In this document: in pieces, positions 25,792-34,267 of the stretch
Layout of the letters: each line of letters opens with the position of its first letter
Position numbering within the stretch: the first letter of the stretch is position 1
Position numbers and translations under genes: made by a program
From: Flavobacterium rivuli WB 3.3-2 = DSM 21788
GTDB taxonomy: Bacteria; Bacteroidota; Bacteroidia; Flavobacteriales; Flavobacteriaceae
Length of the DNA: 64,000 nucleotides
Direction: 5' to 3'
NCBI RefSeq assembly: GCF_000378485.1
Contig: NZ_KB899968.1
Coordinates: 1 to 64,000 of the forward strand
Notes under the pieces: generated by a model
What the model was told of the DNA's origin: nothing
The model's database searches: none
Seen by the model: the letters and a program-made list of their open reading frames with translations, nothing else

Positions 25792-26787
25792 ATGACACTT
25801 TGTACTGCATGGATACGTCAAGCCAACGATAGTGAGGAATTGGTTTTTGCTACAGATAGTTGCCTTTCTGGTGGCGAACGTTGGCATTCGGGTGTAAAGT
25901 TATTTGAATTGCCACGTAAGGATTGTTTATTATGCTTTGCAGGCGATACTAATAGAACCTATACCTTAATACTGAATTTAATATCTTCAATTAAATTTGA
26001 CACTCATCTTTCCAATCCACATACTGATATTGTAGATGTACTAGAATATTTGAATGATTTATTTACTACGCTTTCAAATTCAATATCTGGTTATGAACCT
26101 ATTACTTTTAAAGATGCTTTAGGCGATTTTCAATTCATGTTTGGGGGTTGGTCATGGAAAAAAAGTAAATTCCGTGTATGGAAATTAGAATACAACCATG
26201 AAATAAAAGCATTTATCTACAATGAGTTTAACGAAGAAAACATGTTTTTTGGCTTCATCGGAGACGAACTAGAAAAAGCCGAAGAATTTTTAACGGAGGA
26301 GTTATCAAAAAACAAAAAGATACTTTCTCGTAATTTTGATATGGAACCATTAAAGGTTTTATTGAAAATGATAAGAGAAAAAGAATTTGATTCTATTGAT
26401 GGTGCCATTCAAATGGCAAAAATATATCCACCAGGAATGACCGAATTTTTTGGAGTAATGTGGCCCAATTATTTAGGCCGAAAAACATTTTTAGGAAAGG
26501 ATGTCAATTTTGAACATAAGCCATCTGTAAAATATATCGATCCTGATACTTGTGAAATAATGGGCGACGAAATTCCAGATAAAATTAACGAGCCTGAGCA
26601 AGAAATTTACGGTGTGAATTATGATTTTGTTTTAGAATGTTATTCGGAAGAAGGATATCAACTAAAAAAGAATATTACCGAAAGACAAAAAATGACTTTA
26701 AAAATAATTTTCAAAGAAGTTGCCTATCGTGAATTTGTAAAGCTACAAAACGAAGAAGTTACAGAGGAAGAAACAATTGAAGAATAA
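25792..26787 (+). CDS. Proteasome/HslV-like Ntn-hydrolase candidate inside the type I R-M operon
   Basis: A 331-residue protein starting 5 bp after hsdS and ending 4 bp before hsdR. It has no signal peptide. Its N-terminus MTLCTAWI...VFATDSCLSGGERWHSGVKLFELP...LLCFAGDT has the layout of Ntn-hydrolases of the proteasome beta/HslV type. After Met removal Thr2 would be the N-terminal nucleophile, Asp22 matches the conserved ADS-type Asp, Lys36 matches the active-site Lys, and CFAGD matches the conserved glycine turn. The remaining ~200 residues are not assigned. A protease or amidohydrolase in a restriction operon could control R-M subunit levels or act as an effector. Fold and function are inferred, not shown. 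Confidence 0.65.
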   Translation: MTLCTAWIRQANDSEELVFATDSCLSGGERWHSGVKLFELPRKDCLLCFAGDTNRTYTLILNLISSIKFDTHLSNPHTDIVDVLEYLNDLFTTLSNSISGYEPITFKDALGDFQFMFGGWSWKKSKFRVWKLEYNHEIKAFIYNEFNEENMFFGFIGDELEKAEEFLTEELSKNKKILSRNFDMEPLKVLLKMIREKEFDSIDGAIQMAKIYPPGMTEFFGVMWPNYLGRKTFLGKDVNFEHKPSVKYIDPDTCEIMGDEIPDKINEPEQEIYGVNYDFVLECYSEEGYQLKKNITERQKMTLKIIFKEVAYREFVKLQNEEVTEEETIEE

Positions 26788-26791
26788 GAGT

Positions 26792-29773
26792 ATGAGCATC
26801 ACATCCGAAAACACATTTGAAACTGCAATAGTACAATCACTAATAGAAAAAGGAGGATATACATTAGGCAATGCTAGTGAGTACATAGCAGATTTGGGTT
26901 TCTTTAGAAGAGATATAATCGATTTTTTACAAAGCTCGCAACCAAATAAATGGGAGAAAATCACAGCCATTCATGAAAAAGATGTTGAAAACAGAGTATT
27001 GCATAGACTCTACAAAGAACTCGATTTAAGAGGTAGTTTAGATGTTTTAAGAAATGGTTTTACCGATTATGGTGTTCGTTTTCAAATGGCATTTTTCAAA
27101 CCTGTATCTGGTTTAAATCCAGATGCTTTAGCATTATATGCGAAAAACGAATTAAAAATTCATCGCCAAGTTTATTTCAGTAAACAAAATACCAATTCTG
27201 TTGATTTAGTAATTTCTTTAAATGGAATTCCGGTTGCTACTTTAGAATTGAAAAATCAATTCACAGGTCAAAACGTAACCAATGCCTTAAAGCAATACAG
27301 CACAACTAGAGACAATAGAGAACTATTATTTGCTTTCAAAAAAAGAACATTGGTTCACTTTGCCGTTGACCAAGATGAGGTTTTTATGACTTCAAAATTG
27401 GATGGTATTAAAACCTATTGGTTGCCTTTCAATAAAGGATTTAACAGCGGTAAAGGTAATCCTCCAAACAAAGAAGGATATAAAACAGAATATTTGTGGG
27501 AAGACATTTTAGCTAAAGATAGTTGGTTAGAAATTATCCAAAGTTTTGTGCATCTTCAAACCGAAGAAATTGAAATGGAAGGGAAAATATTCAAGAAGGA
27601 AAAGCTTATTTTTCCTCGTTTCCACCAATTAGATGCAGTTAGAAAAATTGGAGCCGATGCAATAATAAACGGAGCAGGTAAAAATTATCTAATTCAACAT
27701 TCAGCAGGTTCAGGTAAAAGTAATTCAATAGCATGGTTAGCGTATCGATTGTCCAGTTTGCATAACGAAACCGACGAAAGAATATTTGATAGTGTTATTG
27801 TAGTAACCGATAGAAAAGTGTTAGACCAACAATTACAAAATACCATTTACCAATTTGAGCATAAAACAGGAGTGGTACAAAAAATTGACAAAGACAGTTC
27901 CCAGCTGGCAAGTGCAATTGGTTATGGCACAAATATCATTATTACAACATTGCAAAAATTTCCATATATAATCGATAAGGTAAATGAGTTGCCTGACAGA
28001 AAATATGCGGTAATTATTGACGAAGCACATAGCTCACAAGGTGGCGAAGCCAGTAAAAAATTAAAAGAAGTATTAGCATTAAAGTCATTTGAAGATGCCG
28101 AAAAAGAAGAGGAAGATGACTATACAGCAGATGACTACATTAGAGAACAAGTAGAAAAATCGGCTTTATCAAGAGGTAAACAAACTAACATTTCATTTTT
28201 TGCCTTTACAGCAACGCCTAAATACAAAACGCTTCAAGTGTTTGGTTATAAAGATTCAGACGGCAAACCGCATCCATTCCATTTGTATGCAATGCGTCAA
28301 GCCATTGAAGAAGGATTTATTTTAGATGTACTAAACAATTACACAACATATGAATTATATTTCAAATTAACCAAAGCAATAGAAGAAGATCCAAAACTTA
28401 ATCGCAAAAAAGCATCTAAAGCTATTGGTAAATATGTTTCATTACATCCATATAATTTGGCTCAAAAAACCGAAGTAATAATTGAGCATTTCCGACAAGT
28501 AGTAGCAAAGAAAATAGGAGGAAAAGCAAAAGCAATGTTAGTATGTGGTTCAAGATTACACGCTAAAAGATACTTTGAAGAATTCGACAATTACATCAAA
28601 GAAAAAGGGTATGAAAACGAAATTAAAGTATTAGTAGCGTTCTCGGGAAAAGTCATAGATACTAATTTTCCAGACGGTGTTTCAGAACCAGAATTAACTG
28701 GTTATGGAGAAAGAGAGTTGCCGGAAGTTTTTGATAAAGATGATTACAAAATACTTATCGTGGCGGATAAATACCAAACTGGTTTTGACCAACCATTACT
28801 ACATACTATGTATGTAGATAAAAAGCTATCTGGAGTAAAAGCAGTACAAACATTATCAAGACTAAACAGAACCTGTCCTGGTAAAGAAGATACATTTGTA
28901 TTAGATTTTGCTAATGAAAGACAAACAATTTTAGATTCGTTCCAGCCTTACTATGAAATAACATCGGTTACAGAGAAAACAGATGTAAACCATTTATATG
29001 ATTTAAAAACGAGATTAGATCAATTTTTAGTGTATTGGGAAAATGAAGTAAACGCATTTGCTAATGTTTATTTCAATCCTACAACAAAAATAAATAATGC
29101 CAAAGAGCAAAAATATTTATACAGTTTTACCGATCCAGCAATAGAAAGATTTAAAGAAATAAAAGAAGACAAGAAGGATGAGTTTAAAAAAGGCTTGCGC
29201 TCATGGACAAATCTGTATGCTTTTCTATCTCAAATAATGCCATTTACAGACCAAGATTTTGAGAAGTTTTATGCTTATGCGAAGCTATTACAAATCCGAT
29301 TACCTAAAAGAGATTTGACTGAAAGTTTGGAGTTAGGAGATGAAATTGCTTTAGAGTATTATAGACTTCAAAAAATAAAAGATGGTTCAATTGATTTAAT
29401 CAAAGGCGAAGAGGGAGAGCTAAGCGGAACCACTGAAGCAGGTTTAAAAAGAGAAAAAGAAGAGGAAGCTTTACTATCGGAAATAATAACAATTTTAAAT
29501 GAGCGTTTTGGAACTGAATTTGAAGAAGCTGATAAATTATTTTTCGACCAAATAGAAGCAGAATTATTATTAGATGAGACCTTACAGGTTCAAGCAAGAG
29601 TTAACAAGATAGATACTTTTAAATATGCTTTTGAAGACTTGTTCATAACTAAACTTATTGAGCGTATGGATCAAAATCAAGAAATTTTTGAAAAAATACT
29701 CGAAGACAAATCTTTTGGTGATTTAGTAAAAGAGATGATGATGAAAAAAGTATATAGTAAAATGAATGAGTAA
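26792..29773 (+). CDS. hsdR: Type I restriction endonuclease motor subunit
   Basis: With the ATG at 26792 the protein has 993 residues. A TTG 15 bp earlier lies within the end of the upstream gene. In order it has an N-terminal PD-(D/E)xK nuclease domain (VDLVISLNGIPVATLELKNQ, Asp near 138, Glu 152, Lys 154), Walker A SAGSGKSNS (about 305-312), DEAH (about 410-413), FFAFTATPKYKT (motif III), and the SF2 C-terminal motif QTLSRLNRTCPGK. A helical C-terminal domain follows that docks on the methylase. It translocates DNA and cuts unmethylated foreign DNA. It ends the operon. No frameshift is seen, so the system looks functional. Confidence 0.95.
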   Translation: MSITSENTFETAIVQSLIEKGGYTLGNASEYIADLGFFRRDIIDFLQSSQPNKWEKITAIHEKDVENRVLHRLYKELDLRGSLDVLRNGFTDYGVRFQMAFFKPVSGLNPDALALYAKNELKIHRQVYFSKQNTNSVDLVISLNGIPVATLELKNQFTGQNVTNALKQYSTTRDNRELLFAFKKRTLVHFAVDQDEVFMTSKLDGIKTYWLPFNKGFNSGKGNPPNKEGYKTEYLWEDILAKDSWLEIIQSFVHLQTEEIEMEGKIFKKEKLIFPRFHQLDAVRKIGADAIINGAGKNYLIQHSAGSGKSNSIAWLAYRLSSLHNETDERIFDSVIVVTDRKVLDQQLQNTIYQFEHKTGVVQKIDKDSSQLASAIGYGTNIIITTLQKFPYIIDKVNELPDRKYAVIIDEAHSSQGGEASKKLKEVLALKSFEDAEKEEEDDYTADDYIREQVEKSALSRGKQTNISFFAFTATPKYKTLQVFGYKDSDGKPHPFHLYAMRQAIEEGFILDVLNNYTTYELYFKLTKAIEEDPKLNRKKASKAIGKYVSLHPYNLAQKTEVIIEHFRQVVAKKIGGKAKAMLVCGSRLHAKRYFEEFDNYIKEKGYENEIKVLVAFSGKVIDTNFPDGVSEPELTGYGERELPEVFDKDDYKILIVADKYQTGFDQPLLHTMYVDKKLSGVKAVQTLSRLNRTCPGKEDTFVLDFANERQTILDSFQPYYEITSVTEKTDVNHLYDLKTRLDQFLVYWENEVNAFANVYFNPTTKINNAKEQKYLYSFTDPAIERFKEIKEDKKDEFKKGLRSWTNLYAFLSQIMPFTDQDFEKFYAYAKLLQIRLPKRDLTESLELGDEIALEYYRLQKIKDGSIDLIKGEEGELSGTTEAGLKREKEEEALLSEIITILNERFGTEFEEADKLFFDQIEAELLLDETLQVQARVNKIDTFKYAFEDLFITKLIERMDQNQEIFEKILEDKSFGDLVKEMMMKKVYSKMNE

Positions 29774-29967
29774 AGAGTTGACACTATCCTAAAAGTTGTC
29801 TAAATAAACACAAATTTTAATCAATTATCTGTACAAAAATTGCTCCTAGTCCAAGTATTCCTAACAATAAATTATTTGTTTGCTTTATTTCGCTAATTAT
29901 TTCCTCTACATTAATGAATGCCCATGATTTGTATGATAACTTGCACTTTAGGAGCTTATATTCTTGA

Positions 29968-30257
29968 TTTGACAATAGAAAAACCATTTATGAAAATAAG
30001 AGACAAAACGGAAAAAGTTACAACTTTTACGAAGTAAACTATTGTAATAACGAAAAATATCCAGATTTCTCTGAAGCCAGAGACATGACTTGAACCAATT
30101 TTAGTATAATCCATGAAGTCTATGGAAGGATAAACAAGACTAATTATGAATATTACTTTATATTAACAATCCAGGTAGCTTTGAAATTGTTTGGAGAACC
30201 ACTGCTTACGAGAGCGGTTTAATATATCCTCCTGAATTTACCAATTATTCATTTTAA
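29968..30257 (+). pseudogene. Decayed gene of unknown function at the right end of the element
   Basis: One reading can be followed across about 97 codons: IYENKRQNGKSYNFYEVNY, then NEKYPDFSEARDMT, an in-frame TGA (near 30088), SIIHEVYGRINKTNYEYYFI, a frame change near 30168, and NNPGSFEIVWRTTAYESG ending YSF-stop. The amino-acid composition is natural on both sides of the lesions, which argues for a former gene. I do not recognise the family. It lies between hsdR and the right att copy. Confidence 0.5.
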
Positions 30258-30771
30258 ATTTTCTAAAAACGTCAAAATTAGGATTAAGTGTTCAATTGCT
30301 ATCCCTGAAAGTCCACAAACTTTCAAAAAATCTAAAGTACCCGATCTTCCGATATTTATTCTTACCAAAATAAGAAACGATCTTTCTGTATTTATCAGAA
30401 AGCTACCAATTACAGAAATGTCAAGAATTGCTTTTTTTTGCGCTAGCTTAACCAAGGGCAGTTTGGAGATAGCCCCCCTTGCAAATTGTAATGAACATTC
30501 TAGGGCTGATCGTATTTCCATTTATTGCACAGCCAATTATTTAGGAAGCATGCTTATTGACGAAATGTGATTCAACCTTATGATGTAGGAGCGCAAGATC
30601 CTTATTCCTGTTTGGGTAAAAATGTTGTTGCAATAATTGAGAGATTAGTAGCAGACGACGCTAATGTGATGTAAAAGCAAGCAATACGGAAGATACGTTC
30701 GGTATCCGCAAGCACCACAATCCTTTGCTATTAATTTGTATTACGCCAAATCCTGCCTTCCAGAGCCAAAC
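30258..30771. other. Unresolved right-end segment of the element
   Basis: Short open frames exist on both strands (30223-30570 plus without an ATG, 30249-30521 minus, and a ~35-codon stretch near 30572-30680), but none can be preferred and no family is recognised. They are probably further gene remains. A short inverted repeat, ATACGGAA-N6-TTCGGTAT with one mismatch, lies at 30684-30705 and could be an integrase arm site. Confidence 0.4.
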
Positions 30772-30876
30772 CCTGCCACCCCGACAATAAAGCCTTCAAT
30801 GGCAGTCAAAACCCCTTAGATCTTATGATTTAAGGGGTTTTTCTATTTATTCCCTTATGTTATTCAAAGTTATATC
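30772..30876 (+). repeat. Right attachment-site copy (tRNA-Pro tail + terminator)
   Basis: It contains the 14-bp core CCTGCCACCCCGAC (30772-30785) and a terminator hairpin (CCCCTTAGATC / GATTTAAGGGG, then TTTTT) at 30812-30842. The tail ends in ATTCAAAGTTATATC. It aligns with 16857-16964 with several mismatches and small gaps. It does not extend leftwards into a full tRNA. Confidence 0.85.
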
Positions 30877-31045
30877 GTATCGATACCAAAACCTGCGGGA
30901 TTAATATCTCTGTATATAAATTTGTAAGCCTCAATATGCCTGTGTAATAAATTCTTTAAATTATCTAACTTACATTTAGCATAACTTTAGCAGATATGTA
31001 AAGCCCTGTTGCCTAACTTTGAAATATAACCTAAACATGCAACTT

Positions 31046-31342
31046 ATGAAAACTTTTTGTATAGCCCTTGCTGCTATGGCAACTTTTGCTGCCACAGCTG
31101 CTCCTTTAACTATTAAAGATAGTACAGAGAAAAACATTTCTCAGGAAAAACAATATACTAAGATAGATGTATCTAAAGTATCTAAAGAGGCGCTGGAAAA
31201 AATTAAAAAAGGATATGGTAACTACACCATTAAAGAAGCATGGGTTGCTGCTGATGGCGAGTATAAACTGATTCTTACTAAAGATGGTACAGATCTTACC
31301 GCGACTTTTACATCTGGCGGCGACCTTATAAAAATATTGTAA
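31046..31342 (+). CDS. Small exported protein, PepSY-like
   Basis: Starting at the ATG at 31046 gives 98 residues with a signal peptide (MKTFCIALAAMATFAATAA). Another ATG lies 9 bp upstream. The mature part has a short alpha-beta pattern, VSKEALEKIKKGYGNYTIKEAWVAADGEYKLILTKDG, like PepSY/BLIP-like periplasmic proteins of Bacteroidota. Its function is unknown. First core gene to the right of the integrated element, ending in a shared bidirectional terminator with nth. Confidence 0.65.
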   Translation: MKTFCIALAAMATFAATAAPLTIKDSTEKNISQEKQYTKIDVSKVSKEALEKIKKGYGNYTIKEAWVAADGEYKLILTKDGTDLTATFTSGGDLIKIL

Positions 31343-31346
31343 GCAA

Positions 31347-31384
31347 AAAAGAGAGAAGCATTACACTTCTCTCTTTTATTTTTA
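31347..31384. terminator. Bidirectional terminator between the PepSY-like gene and nth
   Basis: A 12-bp stem (AAAAGAGAGAAG / CTTCTCTCTTTT) with a 7-nt loop and A/T runs on both sides lies between two convergent genes. Confidence 0.85.
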
Positions 31385-31400
31385 TAGACATTATAGGCAA

Positions 31401-32048
31401 CTATTTTTTAGTCTGCTCCTGGTAGAACTCGCAATGTTTGTTCATAATGCACTCGCTGTGCTTAGGATTGCTTGGGCGGCAGGTGTCACGGCCAAGAAAC
31501 GAAATTGCCATGCCTACTTCGCCCCACATATCTTGTGGTAATACAGCCATCATTTCTTTTTCTATTTTTGTTGCGTCTTTACCTTTTGCTATTCCCAGTC
31601 GGGGCGCAACGCGAACAACGTGCAGGTCAACTAAAATACCTTCTGCTTTTTTGCCGGCTTCGCGCATTATTACATTTGCCGATTTTCTGCCCACTCCTTT
31701 CAGCGCCACCAGCTCTTTCATAGTGGTTGGGATATTCTTATCTTCCTTAATGGTATCTGCAATATCCTGAAGCCAGGCAATTTTATTGCCATGAAAACGC
31801 ACTTTGGCAAGGTACTCCATAAGCCCGGCAGTATTAGCCTTTGCCAAAGCGCTCATGTCAGGATATTTTTTAAAGAAGGCAGGCGCTATTTTATTAATAT
31901 GCGCATCGCTGTCCTGTGCCGATAGCACAACCATTACCAATAGTTGGTAAATGTTCTCGTAGTGCAGCGGGTGGCGTTCACCCTTATACTTTTCAATTAG
32001 CGGACTCAGGGCTTTAGGCCAGTCGGTACCTTCCATAAATAAATCCAT
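31401..32048 (-). CDS. nth: Endonuclease III-family DNA glycosylase
   Basis: A 215-residue base-excision-repair glycosylase/AP lyase for oxidised pyrimidines. The helix-hairpin-helix LKGVGRKSANVI contains the catalytic Lys122, and VDLHVVRV contains the catalytic Asp141. The C-terminal Fe-S loop reads C190-x6-H197-x2-C200-x5-C206, whereas the E. coli motif is C-x6-C-x2-C-x5-C. One ligand position is therefore His in an otherwise exactly spaced motif. The cluster may be His-ligated or destabilised. The rest is normal in length and sequence. Confidence 0.92.
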   Translation of the reverse strand: MDLFMEGTDWPKALSPLIEKYKGERHPLHYENIYQLLVMVVLSAQDSDAHINKIAPAFFKKYPDMSALAKANTAGLMEYLAKVRFHGNKIAWLQDIADTIKEDKNIPTTMKELVALKGVGRKSANVIMREAGKKAEGILVDLHVVRVAPRLGIAKGKDATKIEKEMMAVLPQDMWGEVGMAISFLGRDTCRPSNPKHSECIMNKHCEFYQEQTKK

Positions 32049-32177
32049 ATAGAGTTGTTTTTGCTTTAAGCCGCGAACATACTGCGGTATATTAAATTTA
32101 CGAAAAAGCTTTTATAAGAGGATATATTTAACCCGATACTAACACACATATAGTTAATGTTCAAAAATTGTAAAACA

Positions 32178-32203
32178 AAACCCTGTCGTTTCAAACAGGG
32201 TTT
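32178..32203 (-). terminator. Terminator after cytosolic msrB
   Basis: A 9-bp stem (AAACCCTGT / ACAGGGTTT, 8-nt loop) just downstream of the msrB stop on the minus strand. Confidence 0.75.
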
Positions 32204-32208
32204 ACAAT

Positions 32209-32607
32209 TTACTTTTCAAAATCTACCGATAGCGAATTAACGCAGTAGCGCTGTCCGGTTTCGGTAGGGCCATCATCAAACACGTGGCCTAGGTGGCTGC
32301 CGCAGTTAGAGCACAATATCTCTGTGCGAAGCATGCCAAAGGTAGTATCTTTAATATATTCTACGCTGCCGGGAATAGATTCGTCAAACGACGGCCAGCC
32401 GCAGCCGCTCTCAAATTTAGAATCGCTCTTGAACAATGGCTGCCCACAGGCGCCGCAGCAATAGGTGCCCTTATCAAAAGTAAGGTTGTATTTGCCGGAA
32501 TGTGGAAACTCGGTTCCTTTACCTCTTAATATCTTATAACGTTCAGGGCCTAATTCGGCTTTCCATTCGGCTTCTGATTTTTGTAAGGGATAATTATGTG
32601 TACTCAT
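32209..32607 (-). CDS. msrB: Peptide-methionine (R)-S-oxide reductase, cytosolic
   Basis: A 132-residue single-domain MsrB that reduces methionine-R-sulfoxide in proteins. Two Cys pairs that bind structural zinc are present (CGACG and CSNCG). CGWPSF and GHVFDDGP are family signatures, and the catalytic Cys is in RYCVNSLS. There is no signal peptide, so it acts in the cytosol. It lies 91 bp downstream of a second, exported MsrB on the same strand. Confidence 0.95.
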   Translation of the reverse strand: MSTHNYPLQKSEAEWKAELGPERYKILRGKGTEFPHSGKYNLTFDKGTYCCGACGQPLFKSDSKFESGCGWPSFDESIPGSVEYIKDTTFGMLRTEILCSNCGSHLGHVFDDGPTETGQRYCVNSLSVDFEK

Positions 32608-32698
32608 AGGTGTGTAATTTAATGTATAATCAAAGACACGAATGTTACTATTTTCACCAATTTATCAGTGTACTTAGTGATATTCGTGTTAAGTCTGC

Positions 32699-33205
32699 TT
32701 ATTTAGCAGGGATAAACTTTATAGATGTAGAGTTAGTGCAAAAACGTTCTCCGGTAGTGGCTTTAGGGCCATCATCAAACACGTGGCCTAAGTGCCCACC
32801 GCATTTGGCACACATAACTTCGGTACGTTCCATACCAAAACTGTTATCGGTTTTATAAATCACAGAACCTTTTATAGCCTGGTCAAAAGACGGCCATCCG
32901 CAGTGCGAGTCAAATTTAGTGTCGCTTGTAAATAGCGGGTTGCCACAAGCGGCACATACATACATTCCTTTCTCAAAAAAGTTATCGTACTGCCCGGTGT
33001 ACGGCCTGTCTGTATCCTTGTTGCGCAATACATTATACTGTTGTTGTGTAAGCTGCGTTTTCCATTCGGCATCTGTTTTAGTCACGGCAAATTTTCCTTT
33101 GGCGGGAGCTTCTGTCTTAGCTGTGTTTTTGTTGTCTTTTTTCTTTTCCTGTCCCTGGCAGGCGGTTAGCGAAAGCAGGACAAGTAGTAACATTATTTTT
33201 TTCAT
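32699..33205 (-). CDS. msrB: Peptide-methionine (R)-S-oxide reductase, lipoprotein form
   Basis: A 168-residue MsrB with a lipoprotein signal (LLVLLSLTAC, Cys near residue 16) and a Lys-rich linker before the domain. The zinc pairs CAACG and CAKCG, the CGWPSF and GHVFDDGP motifs and the catalytic Cys in RFCTNSTS are all present. It should repair oxidised methionines in the periplasm or on the outer-membrane inner leaflet. Its start overlaps the stop of the upstream hydrolase gene (ATGA), so the two are coupled. Confidence 0.93.
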   Translation of the reverse strand: MKKIMLLLVLLSLTACQGQEKKKDNKNTAKTEAPAKGKFAVTKTDAEWKTQLTQQQYNVLRNKDTDRPYTGQYDNFFEKGMYVCAACGNPLFTSDTKFDSHCGWPSFDQAIKGSVIYKTDNSFGMERTEVMCAKCGGHLGHVFDDGPKATTGERFCTNSTSIKFIPAK

Positions 33206-34062
33206 GATAGTAAAAAATCGGTTATTTGTTTAATTACGGCCTTATCGCCAAGAATTTTTCGGTGTCCCAGCCCTTGTGTAATTACAAGCCGGGCATCACT
33301 AAGATTTTTAAAAATATGATGGGCGGCACTAACGGGTACATCGGTATCGTTCTCGTCATGAAATACCAGTACAGGAATATGCACATCCTTTGCTGCTATA
33401 TACGTCGAATAGTTGTTGATGGTTTCGCCAAACTTCTTTTCAAACATCTTAATCATTAACTCTCCTATGGCAATATTCATGCCTAATTTTTGGGTAAAAT
33501 CTACCATAATATCCCTAATAATATCGCCACTCCCAATAATTACCGCACGCTTAACCTTTAACCCCTGTTTAACTGCATTTAATACAGCCATTGCACCAAG
33601 CGAGTGCCCTATGGCAAACTCAAAAGGGCCATACTGTCTTTCCAGTTCTAATATAGATGTTATAAACTCGGTCATGTCGCTGGTTTTACCGGTCGATTTT
33701 CCGTGGGCCGGCGCATCAAAGCTAATAGTGCTGTAGCCACATTTAACCAGTTTCTCGGCTACAGACACCAGTTGGGTACCGCGGCCACTCCAGCCATGCA
33801 CCAGCAATATTTTTTTAGGGCTATCGCCAAGATGGTACACATTGATGGATTTTTTAAGCGATGGAATGAGCACCTGTTCCTGATGGCTTTTACGGTCCAT
33901 CTCTTCTTCGCGTTTAGGCAACTTAAATTTTATGGGAGTAGTAAATACTTTCATGGCAAACCGTGCCGCCAGCTTAGGCGATGTTGCCTGTAGTATCCTG
34001 GCTGTTATAATAAATGGCTTAGGTATTTTCAGGGTTTGGCGGTGAGCGGTATTTTCTGACAT
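33202..34062 (-). CDS. Alpha/beta-hydrolase
   Basis: With the ATG at 34062 the protein has 286 residues. The 40 extra codons of the longer frame are AT-rich and unlike the rest. It shows an alpha/beta-hydrolase fold: LLVHGWSGRGTQ (oxyanion region), the nucleophile elbow IGHSLGAMA, the acid in HDENDTDVPV and the His in GLGHRKIL. It is a predicted cytosolic serine esterase of unknown substrate. First gene of a probable three-gene unit with the two msrB genes. Confidence 0.88.
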   Translation of the reverse strand: MSENTAHRQTLKIPKPFIITARILQATSPKLAARFAMKVFTTPIKFKLPKREEEMDRKSHQEQVLIPSLKKSINVYHLGDSPKKILLVHGWSGRGTQLVSVAEKLVKCGYSTISFDAPAHGKSTGKTSDMTEFITSILELERQYGPFEFAIGHSLGAMAVLNAVKQGLKVKRAVIIGSGDIIRDIMVDFTQKLGMNIAIGELMIKMFEKKFGETINNYSTYIAAKDVHIPVLVFHDENDTDVPVSAAHHIFKNLSDARLVITQGLGHRKILGDKAVIKQITDFLLS

Positions 34063-34215
34063 AATAAGTAACTTTATAAAATAATACTGCAAAGAGTATT
34101 TATAACTACTATAAAAGTAAAGTAAATATGCTAATAATGAAATATTTGAAAAACGTATTGGCAAGCCCTTGTTTAAATTCACAATAGTTTAACTATAATG
34201 GGCTTATTTTCGGAA

Positions 34216-34244
34216 TTGTATATTACAGAAATTTACTAAATTTG
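34216..34244 (+). promoter_or_regulatory. Promoter of the M48 protease gene
   Basis: TTG at 34216 and TAAATTTG at 34237-34244, 18 bp apart, fit the Bacteroidota consensus, 23 bp before the ATG. Confidence 0.65.
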
Positions 34245-34267
34245 AATAAAATTTAAAAATTTTAGAT

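Larger units (their letters stand above)
16857..30876. mobile_element. Integrative element in tRNA-Pro carrying AbiE and an extended type I R-M operon
   Basis: The 3' end of tRNA-Pro and the region after it occur twice: at 16857-16964 beside the intact tRNA and at 30772-30876. Both copies share the exact 14-bp core CCTGCCACCCCGAC, a similar terminator and a similar downstream AT-rich stretch. A tyrosine integrase gene lies directly inside the left copy. The interval of about 13.9 kb is visibly richer in A+T than its flanks. It holds only accessory genes: integrase, AlpA-like HTH, AbiEi/AbiEii, a five-gene restriction operon and a decayed gene. No conjugation or replication genes are seen, so it is a genomic island or a mobilised element rather than a self-transferring one. 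Confidence 0.88.

Noticed and set aside
30249..30521. 90-codon minus-strand open frame at the right end of the element
   Set aside because: The plus strand is open over the same stretch with an equally plausible composition, there is no recognisable family, and the surroundings are decayed. Neither strand can be called a gene.
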